64,000 nt of DNA from an uncultured Clostridia bacterium (GCA_947589015.1 CANPZF010000006.1:1-64000), one strand, 5' to 3'; counted from the first letter of the stretch, positions 31,559-42,665 are shown. The notes: generated from the letters alone by a model not told the origin. A program made the numbers and translations.

Positions 31559-33898
31559 CTATTTTCTTGCAAATTTTCTTTCTATATCATATTTAGTCAT
31601 TTTAATTGCCGTTGGTCTTCCATGTGGACATGTAAAAGGATTTGGTAATTGTAACAATTCATTCATTAAACTTTCTACCTCTTGTACAGTTAATGCCATA
31701 TTAGCTTTAACAGCTGCTTTACAAGCAACAGTAGCAATGAATTTTTCTTCTTTTTCTTGTTTAGCTGTTCTTGCTACTGTATTAATTTCATCTAACGTTT
31801 CTAAAAACAATTCCTTGGTATCTAAATCTATACATATATTAGGAACTCCTATTAACTTTATTGTATTTTCTCCAAATTCTTCTATACAAAATCCTGCTTG
31901 TTGAAACATATCCATATTTTCCTTTGCTATGTCCATTTCTTTATGAGTTAATGTTATTACATCTGGAAGTATCAACATTTGTGAATCTTTTTGACTATTA
32001 CTATAATAATTTTTTTTAACTTTTTCATACATAATTCTTTCATGTGCTGCATGTTGGTCTAATATGTACATTTCATTATTAATTTCTATAATTATATATG
32101 TTTTAAATACAATTCCTATAAACTTATAATTGGGCTTTTGAAATTTATCAATTCCTTCAAATACTGAAATATTATCTTTTATAATATCTAATACATCGCT
32201 TTTTTCTTCTTTTTTAGGTTCTTCTGTTTCTTGAATTGGTTTCCTTCCAAATAATTTAGCATACATTTCATTAAAATCTTCTGAGACTACTTGTGGATTG
32301 TCATCTAATTCTTGTATTTTATCTTTTATTTCATTAAATTCCTTTTGAACCTCTGGATCATCTATGTTTTTTATGATTTGTTCATTATCTATAATTTCTT
32401 CTTGTTGATTATTTTCATTTTTTTCTTGTATTTCACTTATTTCTTCTTCTGATTCTTCTTGTTGATTTACTTCTTCTTGCATATCTGGCTGTACTTGTTG
32501 CTCTAGTTCTTCTTGATCTAATTGTTCTTCTATTGGTTCATATTCTACTTTATTCGTTTTTAATCGTTCATTTAGATACTGATAGTTTGTACTTTCTTCC
32601 TCTACCCCTTCTTCTTCAACCTCTTCATCACTATCTTCTATTTCTTCTTCCATTTTTTGTTTCATGTATCTTAGTTTATCCAATATATCTGTAGTGTCAA
32701 TAGGTGAATTCATCTTTTTGTTTCTAAATGATCTTGGTTTGATTTTATATAAACTTTCATCTATATTTTCTAAAATGTTATTAGTTTTTATCTCCATTTC
32801 CTCTTCTGTATATGCTTCTATTTTTTCAGTATTTTGTTTTCTGAAATCAAATAGTGAATCTTTTGTTTCCTCATCATCTGATAAATTTTGTTCTGTATTA
32901 GCTACTAATTCACTTTTTAATAATGTATCTTTTATCGCATGAAAAATGGATTGAAATACTTTATTTTCTTCTTCAAATCTCACTTCTAATTTTGCTGGAT
33001 GTACATTGACATCTACTTTAGATGGATTCATTTCTAAGTTTAAAACTACAAATCCAAATTTTCCAATTGGAATTAATCCTTTATATGCCTGTTCAGTTGA
33101 TGATGTTAATATTTTGTCTTTTATATATCTTTTATTTACAAAAAATAATTGATTTGTTCTATTAGATCTTGCTATTTGTGGTTTTCCTATAACTCCACTA
33201 ATTTTTATATCTTCATATGTATATGATACTTCTAAAATTGCATTAGCAATATCTTTTCCATATATACTATAAACTACTGACTTTAAATCACCATTGCCAT
33301 TTGTTTGTATTACTGTTTTTCCTGTATTTATTAATTTTATTGATATGTTAGGGTTCACCAAAGCTATTCTTGTTATTACATCTTCTATATATCCAGATTC
33401 TGTATAGTCTTTTTTTAAGAATTTATATCTTACTGGTGTATTAAAAAATAAATTAGTTACTGTAATAGATGTTCCCGTTTGAGCTCCCACTTCATACTTT
33501 TCTAATACATTTCCTGCCTCTACAATAACTTTATATCCTACATCTTGTTGTTGTGTTCTTGATACTAGTTCTACATGACTAATTGCTGCAATACTTGCTA
33601 AAGCTTCTCCTCTAAACCCCATTGAGGTTACAGTGTTTAAATCGTCTGCACTTCTAATTTTACTTGTAGCATGTCTTTCAAAAGCTATTTCTAAATCATC
33701 TTGTGCAATTCCTTTGCCATTGTCAGTTACTTTTATATATGATATGCCTCCATTTTTTATTTCTACTGTTATATTAGTTGCTCCTGCATCTATTGAGTTT
33801 TCAACCATTTCTTTTATTACAGATGCTGGCCTTTCTATTACTTCTCCTGCTGCTATTTTATTTATTGTCAAATCATCTAATAAAACTATATTTCCCAT
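31559..33898 (-). CDS. mutL: DNA mismatch repair protein MutL
   Basis: IAAGEVIERPASVIKEMVENSIDAGATNI, GFRGEALASIAAISH, CPHGRPTAIKMTKYDIERKF. Confidence 0.97.
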   Translation of the reverse strand: MGNIVLLDDLTINKIAAGEVIERPASVIKEMVENSIDAGATNITVEIKNGGISYIKVTDNGKGIAQDDLEIAFERHATSKIRSADDLNTVTSMGFRGEALASIAAISHVELVSRTQQQDVGYKVIVEAGNVLEKYEVGAQTGTSITVTNLFFNTPVRYKFLKKDYTESGYIEDVITRIALVNPNISIKLINTGKTVIQTNGNGDLKSVVYSIYGKDIANAILEVSYTYEDIKISGVIGKPQIARSNRTNQLFFVNKRYIKDKILTSSTEQAYKGLIPIGKFGFVVLNLEMNPSKVDVNVHPAKLEVRFEEENKVFQSIFHAIKDTLLKSELVANTEQNLSDDEETKDSLFDFRKQNTEKIEAYTEEEMEIKTNNILENIDESLYKIKPRSFRNKKMNSPIDTTDILDKLRYMKQKMEEEIEDSDEEVEEEGVEEESTNYQYLNERLKTNKVEYEPIEEQLDQEELEQQVQPDMQEEVNQQEESEEEISEIQEKNENNQQEEIIDNEQIIKNIDDPEVQKEFNEIKDKIQELDDNPQVVSEDFNEMYAKLFGRKPIQETEEPKKEEKSDVLDIIKDNISVFEGIDKFQKPNYKFIGIVFKTYIIIEINNEMYILDQHAAHERIMYEKVKKNYYSNSQKDSQMLILPDVITLTHKEMDIAKENMDMFQQAGFCIEEFGENTIKLIGVPNICIDLDTKELFLETLDEINTVARTAKQEKEEKFIATVACKAAVKANMALTVQEVESLMNELLQLPNPFTCPHGRPTAIKMTKYDIERKFARK

Positions 33899-33995
33899 TT
33901 ATTGTTCCTCCACTTTTATCATGTGTTCTTTGATGCTTATTATATCATTTTAGAATTTATTTTGTACAGCCTTTTTTGTTTTTTTGTTTCTGTAT

Positions 33996-34457
33996 TTTTT
34001 ATAATCACAATTACCTCACCTTTTCACCTTAAAATGCACCTCTTGGTATTTACATATTTATTGATAAATCGACTTGTTCATTACATTCGAAAAGAAATTC
34101 TAATATACAAAATTGCGCCTCTTTCACTCAGGCTAAAAGGATTACTAATATATTCTTTTGAGTGAAACGACGAATGCGCCGTGGAATGACTGTAGAAATT
34201 CTAAATAAAATCAATTAGGGAATCTCGCCTCACGAGGGCGCTGATTGATTTTATCAAGAATTTCTAAGTCATGTATCAAGCCGAGGCGTGTAATGAAAAA
34301 GAATATATTAGTAATCCTTTTTCCGTGAACATTCCTCAATTTTGTATATAAGAATTTCTATTTCTCATTTCAATCAAGCGTCGATTTATCAATAAATATG
34401 TAAATACCAAGAGGTGCATTTTAAGGTGAAAAGGTGAGGTAATTGTGATTATAAAAA
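33996..34457. repeat. Long palindromic element copy 1: 332-bp core (34061-34392) with locus-specific perfect inverted flanks
   Basis: TTTTTATAATCACAATTACCTCACC...TTGATAAATCGAC inverted exactly at 34380-34457; core closely similar to 56605-56936. Confidence 0.9.
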
Positions 34458-34476
34458 TATCAAAACTTATACTTTT

Positions 34477-37400
34477 TTATTCTATACTCTTTAAGCTCTC
34501 AATCATATCTATCTTTTTTAATGCAAAATATGTTACAATGTTTACTATACATGTAAAACAAACAGTAATTAAAATTGCATATATGTAGCTCATAAAGTGT
34601 ACAATTTTGTTAAATCTTAGTATATTTATTTCACAAGTTTCTATTATAAATATATTTAAAAAATATCCTCCAACTAAACCTAATACAATTCCTATTAAAG
34701 TTAATAAAACAGTTTCTCTTGTCACATATGAATACACTTCTTTATCATAGAAACCTAATACTTTTATTGTTGCTAGTTCTCTTATTCTTTCACTTATATT
34801 CACATTTTGCAAATTATACAATACTACAAAAGCTAATAATCCTGCTGATACAATTAAAACTACAACTACATAATTTAATGATTTTAAAGTGTCATCCATC
34901 GAGGTTATTATTGAAGACGTTCTCGATATAGAGCCTATTTCTTCTTGCTCAATTACTTCCTTTGCTAACTTATCTTCTTCTGCTTCATCTATTGGCATAT
35001 TTTGTGTTAACAGTACATTTGTACTATAATTATCTTCATATAAATTTTCATACATTTCTTTAGACATATACACATAATGAGAAATATAGTTTTCTACTAT
35101 ATGCCCTATTTTTACTTCTTTAGTGTTTTCATCATTATCTTTTAATGTTACATTATCCCCTTCTTTAACATTTAGCAACTGTGCTACTTTATCTGTTATC
35201 TGTATTTCATTTTCATTTAATTCTACAGTTTGTTTTGTTTTTAAATCTGTTAATTGTATTACTTTTTCTAATTCTTTTTTATCTTTTGGTACAATTATCT
35301 GAACATCTTCAGTTAAATCTCCATTTTGTATAGTTAATGATGTCATATATGTTTCTATAACTTCTTCAATTTTATCATTTTGTTGTAGCTTTTGAATAAC
35401 ATTATTTTTTTGTTCTTCTTCTAATCCATTTATTAAGCTTATTTGCATATCATATTTAAATACTTTTTCAAATTGATATGATAAAATACCACTAATAGAA
35501 TCCTTTAGTCCAAATCCTGCTAATATCAGTGAAGTACATCCACATATACCTATAATTGTCATTAAAAATCTTTTTTTATATCTAAAAATATTTCTTACTG
35601 TAACTTTTCTAGTAAAACTTAATCTTTTCCATATAAAAGGTATTCTTTCTAAAATTACACGTTTTCCTACTTTAGGTGCTTTCGGTCTCATCAAATTTGC
35701 TGGTGTATGTACTAATTCTTTTAGTGCTGCATATATTGTAGCTCCTATACTGCATAAACTAATTAATATTAGTCCTATACTTCCTTGTTGTATATCAAAT
35801 CTTAACTGTATATCTGATATGTTATACATCATTTGATACATTAGCCATATAATTTTAGGAAGCATAATAAATCCTACACTCATTCCCAATATTCCACCAA
35901 TAATACACGCTAGTGATGCATATATTATGTATTTTCCTGCTATTTGCATTTTATTATATCCGAAGTGCTTTCAATGTACCTATTTGTACTCTTTGTTCTT
36001 CAACCATTCTTGTCATTGATGTTAATGAAATTAATGTTGCAACTATGAAAAATACAATTGGAAATACTTTTCCTATATTTGCTACACTTCCGTGTGTCTT
36101 GAATAAAACTATTATAAGCAATGTTAGAATATCTATCTAAAATATACCATTTGGGATTTTCTATATCTGCAATTTTTGCCCTTGCATCTATTAATTCATT
36201 TTCTGCATTTTTTATTTTAGTTTCAAATTCTTTTTTATTTTCTTCTAATTCTTTTTCACCATCTAATATCTTTTGTTTTGAAACTTCTATTTCTTGCTTT
36301 GCTTCTTGTATTTGTTTATTTGTGCTTTGTTTACTACTATTTAATTGTTCTTGGTTTTTATCTATTTCTGCTTTCGCATTACTTATTTGTAATTTTCCAT
36401 TTTCAATTTCTTGTTTTCCAGTGCTTATCGCTTCATCTATTTGTGCTATTCCAATTTGTACCTGTTTTTTATTATTTTCTAATTCATTTTTTGATTTCTC
36501 TAAAGTTAATTTAGTTTGTTCATACATTTGTACTTGTTCTTCTGGTAATTTTGGATTTTTTAAAGCTTCTAATATTTGATTGTATTGAATTTCTATATTT
36601 TTTAGTCCTTGTTCGATTTGTACAATATTATTTGATAATTCTTGTTTTTGTTGTTCTAACTCAACAAACTTTGCATTTGCTTCCTGTTCTTGATTTTTCA
36701 ATTGTTCTTCACTTTGTTGCACTTGTTGTTTGGCTGAATTTATCTTTACTTGTGCATTATAAAATTCTGTATTTGCCTTTTGTGCATTTTGTTTTATTTC
36801 ATTCTCACCATTTGCTATTTTATTCTTTCCATCTTGGATTTCTTTCTCTGCTTCATTTATTTTGTTTTGAGCATCATTTTTTTCTGTATCAAAAGTTTTT
36901 TGGGCTTCATTTACTTTATTAGTTGCTTTTTCTATTAAACTATTATATCTTGCATTTTGCCTTTGTTCTTTAATTTTTTCTATTTCATTTTGTACTTTTT
37001 CAACACATTCTTCATATTTTTTACTTGATGTTTCAAATTCATTTGCTCCTAATATTTTAATATATATTTGTGTATATATGTCTTTTGCTTTTATATTATC
37101 TTTAGATATATACATATAATAATTTATTTTTCCTGCTCCTAAACTACTAGTTCCTCTATCTCTTGATAGATATAATGGTGACTTTGCAGTTCCTACTATT
37201 TCTAATTCTTTTTGTTCTAAGAATTCAATTTCTTCTCCTTCATCATTTGTTGTGTTTTCAACTTCTAAAGTTATTGTATCACCTATTTTTTTATTGTTTG
37301 CAATTAAAAAATTTTCTTCTACAACACATTCATTAGCTTTTTCAGGTTTTCTACCTTCTATAATTATTGGTTTATTTATATCATCTTGACACATCAATTT

Positions 37401-37712
37401 AACTATAATTTCGGTATTATCAATTTCTAATCTTGCATCTTTTTCATATGTTCCTACTACTTCTTCAATGCTTTGTATCTTTTCTATTTCTTCTATATCT
37501 TCATTAGTTAATCCCAATGTTGATATTACTTCTAAGTCAAAAACATTTTGAGCTTTATATTGTTTATCTATTGTTGCAACCATATCTGGTGAAGTTGCTC
37601 TAATCCCAGCAAAAAAGCCTACTCCTAAAAAAGCCATTAATAATATTGATATAAATCTTTTATATGTATTTTTTATTTCTTTTACACTGTCTTTTATCAA
37701 TACATTTTTCAA
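34477..37712 (-). CDS. FtsX-like ABC transporter permease requiring two +1 shifts at CGGA (36089-36092 and 35959-35962)
   Basis: ORF 36000-37712 ...NSFIQDT-(C)-GSVANIGKVFPIVFFIVATLISLTSMTRMVEEQRVQIGTLKAL-(C)-GYNKMQIAGKYI... continues into ORF 34477-35949. Confidence 0.85.
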
Positions 37713-37734
37713 TTATATTATCTCCTTTCACATT

Positions 37735-38436
37735 TTACCATTCAATTTCTTCCACTGAAATAGGACTTTCATTTATTTCAACTTTTTGTGCTGTACCATT
37801 TTTAAAATAAATTACTTTGTCTGCCATAGGTGCTATTGCTGTATTGTGCGTTATGATTAATACTGTCATATTTTCTTTTTTAGCAGTGTCTTGTAGCAAC
37901 TTTAAAATTTGTTTTCCTGTTTTATAATCTAATGCTCCTGTTGGTTCATCACACAATAATAATTTTGGATTTTTAGCAATGGCTCTTGCAATTGCTACTC
38001 TTTGTTGTTCTCCTCCAGATAATTGAGATGGAAAATTATTTTTCCTATCCTTTAGTCCTACTTTCTCAATTACCTCTTCGGGATTCAATGAATCTTTACA
38101 TATTTGTGTTGCCAATTCTACATTTTCCTTTGCTGTCAAATTTTGTACTAAATTATAAAATTGAAAAACAAATCCTATATCTTCTCTTCTATATTTTATT
38201 AATTCTTTGTTTTTTAATTTTGTAATATCTTTTCCATCTATTAAAACTTCTCCTGAAGTTACTGTATCCATTCCTCCTAATATATTTAGCGTTGTAGTTT
38301 TTCCTGCTCCACTAGGTCCTACTATTACTACTAGCTCTCCTTTATCTATCTGAAAATTTGTGTTATCTAATGCATTTATTTGTACTTCTCCCATTTGATA
38401 TACTTTACAAACATTTTTTAGTTCTATATAAGACAT
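37735..38436 (-). CDS. ABC transporter ATP-binding protein (LolD/MacB type)
   Basis: [55 protein letters not shown]. Confidence 0.93.
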   Translation of the reverse strand: MSYIELKNVCKVYQMGEVQINALDNTNFQIDKGELVVIVGPSGAGKTTTLNILGGMDTVTSGEVLIDGKDITKLKNKELIKYRREDIGFVFQFYNLVQNLTAKENVELATQICKDSLNPEEVIEKVGLKDRKNNFPSQLSGGEQQRVAIARAIAKNPKLLLCDEPTGALDYKTGKQILKLLQDTAKKENMTVLIITHNTAIAPMADKVIYFKNGTAQKVEINESPISVEEIEW

Positions 38437-38527
38437 ATTACTTATACCTCCAATTAGCTTATTTGTATAATTATACTATCATAATTTTATATTTTTGAAA
38501 AGAGCAAAAAATACCTAATTTAAATAA

Positions 38528-38570
38528 AGAAATGTTTTAGATATTAATATAAAATATCTAAAACATTTCT
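38528..38570 (-). terminator. Hairpin downstream of the ABC operon
   Basis: AAATGTTTTAGATATT-AATATA-AAATATCTAAAACATTTC. Confidence 0.5.
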
Positions 38571-38603
38571 TTTATAATCATCATACAATAAAAATTTTAA
38601 CTT

Positions 38604-38906
38604 TTATTTTATATTATATATTATAAATCTTACCCCATCTCTAATTCCTTCAGTATAAATTTTTTTTAAAATTTCATCTTCATATTGACTTCTTGCTTCC
38701 TCCCACTTGCAATACATATCAAATCCGTTATCTATAGAATTTTTAAAAAAATTTTCTATATATTCTTCCTGCTTCTCAACTTCTTTCTGTATTTTTTTTA
38801 TTATTTTATCTTTTTTTATTTTTCTATATATTTGTCCTATTCTTTCAGATATTAACATCCTAATGTCCTCATTTAAAAATTCTTGCTCTAAATTCATATT
38901 TTTCAT
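38604..38906 (-). CDS. Small hypothetical protein (similar C-terminus to 39641-40057)
   Basis: FDMYCKWEEARSQYEDEILKKIYTEGIRDGVRFIIYNIK. Confidence 0.5.
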   Translation of the reverse strand: MKNMNLEQEFLNEDIRMLISERIGQIYRKIKKDKIIKKIQKEVEKQEEYIENFFKNSIDNGFDMYCKWEEARSQYEDEILKKIYTEGIRDGVRFIIYNIK

Positions 38907-39013
38907 TTATATGCTAATCCTCCTAATTTTATACTTTATTTACAGTTACAGCCTGTAAGTTTTGAATAATTTTTATTGTACAATGCATAATAATATTAAT
39001 ACAGGAGTTTATT

Positions 39014-39271
39014 ATGAAAGTAAAAACATTGAATGGTAATCTAAATATTATTGGCAAAAATCTTAGAAAATATCGTCGATTACAAGAATTATCTCAACCT
39101 GCACTATGTAGAAAATTAGATTTAATAGGCGTAACAATGTATATTTCAGATATTTATGAAATAGAACATGGTAAAAAAACCGTTAAAGATTTTGAGGCAG
39201 TAGCTTTTTGTAAAGTTCTTAATATTACTTTAGAACAACTATTTGAAAATTCAGATAATTTCTTTGAATAA
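39014..39271 (+). CDS. XRE-family HTH protein
   Basis: NLRKYRRLQELSQPALCRKLDLIGVTMYISDIYEIEHGKKTVKDFEAVAFCKVLNITLEQLFE. Confidence 0.8.
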   Translation: MKVKTLNGNLNIIGKNLRKYRRLQELSQPALCRKLDLIGVTMYISDIYEIEHGKKTVKDFEAVAFCKVLNITLEQLFENSDNFFE

Positions 39272-39386
39272 TTTAAAATATTCTAAAAAAATATTTTAAA
39301 TTTTTTTATTGTTATAGGCAAGAAAATTATGCCGCCATTTCTTATTTTTAATGTAAAATATATAAAAATAATTAAAGGAGAATATT

Positions 39387-39632
39387 ATGCTAAACAAAAA
39401 GTACAATGTAATATCTGAAAACTTCAAAAAATTCCGTCAAGAAAAAGGTTATTCTCAAAGAGTTTTATGCCAAAAATTAGAACTTCTTGGAGTAACTTTA
39501 TATAAAGCAGATGTTTACGCAATTGAGCATAACAAAAGAGCTGTAAAGGATTTTGAATTATTAGCTTTTTCTATAGTTTTAGAAAAACCTATTGTTGATT
39601 TTTATACTGGGGTCAAAGATTTTGAATTATAA
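39387..39632 (+). CDS. XRE-family HTH protein (paralog of 39014-39271)
   Basis: NFKKFRQEKGYSQRVLCQKLELLGVTLYKADVYAIEHNKRAVKDFELLAFSIVLEKPIVDF. Confidence 0.8.
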   Translation: MLNKKYNVISENFKKFRQEKGYSQRVLCQKLELLGVTLYKADVYAIEHNKRAVKDFELLAFSIVLEKPIVDFYTGVKDFEL

Positions 39633-39640
39633 TTCTATCT

Positions 39641-40057
39641 TTATCTAAATTTTATAAAATTTATTCCGTCTAAAAGACCAATTATATATGCCCATTTAAA
39701 ATCAAAATTACATTTTTCATAAATCTTATCTTCTAATTCTTCTATTATTATAGCAGAGTTAGAATTTTTTACTTTATCCTTTAATTTTTTTATCTCTTCT
39801 TCTATATTTATGTATTCTTTATTTTTTGTATAAATTTTACTATATGGCTCTATCTTTTCATCTACAGTTATATCAATAATATCTAATAAATTATCTTCAT
39901 TTAAATCTTCTAATTGTTTTAATAAATTTGCTTTTTGCTTTTCTATTTTTGCCTTTATGTCCTCGTCTTCGTATAAATTTTTTAATTCTTCTAATATTTC
40001 AATAAACTCTAAAAGTAAATATTTTTGTACATTTTTCTTTAAATTTTCGTTTTCCAT
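39641..40057 (-). CDS. Hypothetical protein, C-term KWAYIIGLLDGINFIKFR
   Basis: Intact ORF, similar layout to 38604-38906. Confidence 0.5.
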   Translation of the reverse strand: MENENLKKNVQKYLLLEFIEILEELKNLYEDEDIKAKIEKQKANLLKQLEDLNEDNLLDIIDITVDEKIEPYSKIYTKNKEYINIEEEIKKLKDKVKNSNSAIIIEELEDKIYEKCNFDFKWAYIIGLLDGINFIKFR

Positions 40058-40167
40058 TTATATCTCCCTCCAAAATCATTATAACATTTTTTTTGCAAAT
40101 CGACAATGTTTTATTGCCTTTTTGTAAAAAAAATGTTACAATATTTTTATAATTTAGGAGGTAACTT

Positions 40168-40554
40168 ATGAGTAAATTATTTCATCAATATCAAATATTA
40201 AAAAAGCAAAATTCTAATATCTTATACTTATTTCAAAGTGGTATCTTCTATATTGCTTTAGAAGATGATGCTTTAGTATTATCTGAATTATTTAAATTTA
40301 AATTGACAGATTTAAATTCTCATGTAATAAAATGTGGCTTTCCTATAAGCAAAATTTCTCACTATTCTCAATTATTAGAAAAATCTAATATACAATTTCA
40401 AATTGTTTCTTCTTCAACAAATGATGATTTTAAAATTTCTGAACACAATACAAATTCTGTAATTCAAGAAATTTTGAATATTAATTTTGATGAAATTAGC
40501 TTTAAAGATGCTTTTTTTAAATTGCAAAATATACAATCTAAATTAAAGGGATAA
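40168..40554 (+). CDS. MutS domain I-like (MSL-type) DGR accessory protein
   Basis: FHQYQILKKQNSNILYLFQSGIFYIALEDDALVLSELFKFKLT...KCGFPISKISHYSQLLEKSNIQFQIV resembles MutS-I. Confidence 0.65.
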   Translation: MSKLFHQYQILKKQNSNILYLFQSGIFYIALEDDALVLSELFKFKLTDLNSHVIKCGFPISKISHYSQLLEKSNIQFQIVSSSTNDDFKISEHNTNSVIQEILNINFDEISFKDAFFKLQNIQSKLKG

Positions 40555-40559
40555 TTTTT

Positions 40560-41520
40560 ATGAAAAGAAAGTCAAATTTATATCAACAAATTTGTAAAAT
40601 AGAAAATATAATGGCTGCATATGATGAAGTTTGTAGAAATACTAGAAATAAAAATAGAGTAAACAAATATAAAGAATATAGATGTATTTACATTGCAAGA
40701 ATTTATGCTTTGTTAGAATCAAAATCTTATATACCACGGACCATATAATAGATTTACAATATATGAACCAAAAGAAAGAAAAATAACAAGTCAAGGAATG
40801 CAAGATAAAACTATAAATCACTTAGTTACTAGAGAAATATTATATCCTTCTTTACTTCCTTGTTTATTAGACGTAAATGTGGCAAGCAGAAAAAATTTAG
40901 GAACTAGTGCAGGATTAGCATTATTCAAAAAATTTTATACTAAATGTAAGATAAAATATCATAATGATTTTTATATTTTAAAATGTGATATTAGCAAATT
41001 TTTTTCAAGTATTGACCATAATATTTTAAAAGATAAGTTACAAAGAAGAATTAAAGATAAAGATGCTTTAAAAATTGTTTTTGATATTATAGATAGTGAA
41101 CCAAATGGCTTAAATATTGGTTCAATGTCAAGTCAAGCATTAGCTATTTTCTATTTAAATGATATGGATCATTTCATTAAAGAAACATTAAAAATACCAT
41201 ATTTTTTAAGATATCAAGATGATTTCTTATTATTTCATCCTTCAAAGGACTATCTAAAATACTGTCTTGAAGAATTAAAAAAATTCTTAGAACATGAAAA
41301 ATTGTATTTAAATAAAAAAACTCGTCTATTTAAAAGTACAAACAATTTTATATTTTTAGGACGTACCATTAATGGTAAATATGCTAAATATAGAACTGTA
41401 AAAAGACGACTAAAAAAAAGATTACATTTGTACCAAACCAATCAAATTCATCTAAACAATATGTCTTGTAGTGTCGTAAGTTATGAAAGCTTATGTTCAA
41501 ATAATATCAAACTATTTTAA
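40560..41520 (+). CDS. DGR-type reverse transcriptase requiring a +1 shift at CGGA (40737-40740)
   Basis: MKRKSNLYQQICKIENIMAAYDEVCRNTRNKN...ESKSYIP-(C)-GPYNRFTIYEPKERKITSQGMQDK...NIGSMSSQALAIFYLNDMDHFI...RYQDDFLLF...VKRRLKKRL. Confidence 0.88.
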
Positions 41521-41548
41521 AAAGAGAGCCTTAGAGACTCTCTTAAAT
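41521..41548 (+). terminator. Terminator hairpin after the RT
   Basis: AAAGAGAGCCTTAGAGACTCTCTTAAATTT. Confidence 0.5.
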
Positions 41549-41706
41549 TTAGTGCTAAAATATATTCCCTTTCGATATTAAACCTACTAACAAATATATT
41601 TATCTAAATTTATTTTATACTCATATTTTATGAGTAAAGGACATAGTTTGTTTCTAAAACTTCTCTATAGTAACATTTTGTCTACTATACCACAGTTTTT
41701 TAGAAG

Positions 41707-41813
41707 CTACGGGACGCACACCGTTAGTGTTGTTATTGTTGTTGTTGATGTTGCCGTTGTAGTTCACATTGCGCAAGTTGTTGCTGTTGTTAGGGTTCGG
41801 AGAGGCCAACCAT
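41707..41813 (-). repeat. DGR template repeat (TR)
   Basis: Minus strand encodes WLASPNPNNSNNLRNVNYNGNINNNNNNTNGVRPVA; offset 1040 from the VR; all mismatches at TR adenines. Confidence 0.95.
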
Positions 41814-41817
41814 ACAA

Positions 41818-42174
41818 CTATGCCCCAGGTTCACTTATTTTTTTCAACCACCCTGATGTATATTTTATAATATCATCCATTTTCAAACCTAATTTCAGAT
41901 ATTTTTTATTAGTTATAAGCTGTTTGTCATAAGATAAATTAAGCAGAAAATCTATTGTTTTTATTTTTGCTACTGCTTTTTCTAATAACTCTTTTTTTCT
42001 TTGTATATTTGATGTTGTATTTGCATCATATGCTATTTCTAGCAAGTCATAACTATTGTTTCTAATTCTGTTCTTTATTTCTATATCTTTTTTTGGAAAA
42101 TTGTCTAGTTCTTTATCTATTTTTACCAACAATTCTCTTATAAATTGTATAATTTTAAATTTTTCCTCTTTCAT
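41818..42174 (-). CDS. Avd-like four-helix-bundle DGR accessory protein
   Basis: IRNNSYDLLEIAYDANTTSNIQRKKELLEKAVAKIKTIDFLLNLSYDKQLITNKKYLKLGLKMDDIIKYTSGWLKK; immediately upstream of the TR. Confidence 0.8.
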   Translation of the reverse strand: MKEEKFKIIQFIRELLVKIDKELDNFPKKDIEIKNRIRNNSYDLLEIAYDANTTSNIQRKKELLEKAVAKIKTIDFLLNLSYDKQLITNKKYLKLGLKMDDIIKYTSGWLKKISEPGA

Positions 42175-42604
42175 ACACTATATCTTCTATTTTTCTTATT
42201 TTTTCCATTATTTGATCTTTGTCAATTTCATTTATCAAACTGTTATTTATATTATCTATTCTATTTTTTATAACTACATATTTATGAGCTTTTTCAAAGA
42301 TTTCATCATATTTATTTAAATTTTTATTGTCAAATTTCTCTTCATCCTCATAATTACTTCTTTTATCAACTATTACATAATTAATCTTTTTCTCTTCTAA
42401 TTTTGCTAAGTTTTTTGAAAGACTACTACTTGGAAAACCACAAGAGCTATAATTTTCTTGAATTTTTTTTGTCTTATAGTCAAATAAATAGGATATTATA
42501 TATGCATCTTTGCTATATGTTTGATAAAAACTTCCTATTTTGAATAACACCACATCTTTTGGATGTATTTTTTTTATAGCCTTAATCATTGTCTGCATTG
42601 TCAT
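42155..42604 (-). CDS. MutS domain I-like (MSL-type) DGR accessory protein
   Basis: MIKAIKKIHPKDVVLFKIGSFYQTYSKDAYIISYLFDYKTKKIQENYSSCGFPSSSLSKNLAKLEEKKINYVIV. Confidence 0.65.
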   Translation of the reverse strand: MTMQTMIKAIKKIHPKDVVLFKIGSFYQTYSKDAYIISYLFDYKTKKIQENYSSCGFPSSSLSKNLAKLEEKKINYVIVDKRSNYEDEEKFDNKNLNKYDEIFEKAHKYVVIKNRIDNINNSLINEIDKDQIMEKIRKIEDIVYERGKI

Positions 42605-42633
42605 TTATTTTGTTCCTCCTATGTGAAAATCAC

Positions 42634-42665
42634 TTTTCCGTGTGACACAAGGCCACACGGAAAAA
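42634..42665 (-). other. Stem-loop between the DGR target stop codon and the MSL gene
   Basis: TTTTCCGTGTG-GCCTTGTGT-CACACGGAAAA, 11-bp perfect stem, no immediate U-tract. Confidence 0.7.

Noticed and set aside
40560-41520. RT as a simple pseudogene or assembly error
   Set aside because: The single break sits at CGGA before a conserved Gly, as at the other six sites. An independent error is still possible and needs raw-read checking.
41630-41932. ORF 41630-41932 (+) as a protein (VVIVVVDVAVVVHIAQVVAVV)
   Set aside because: It is the antisense reading of the DGR template repeat.
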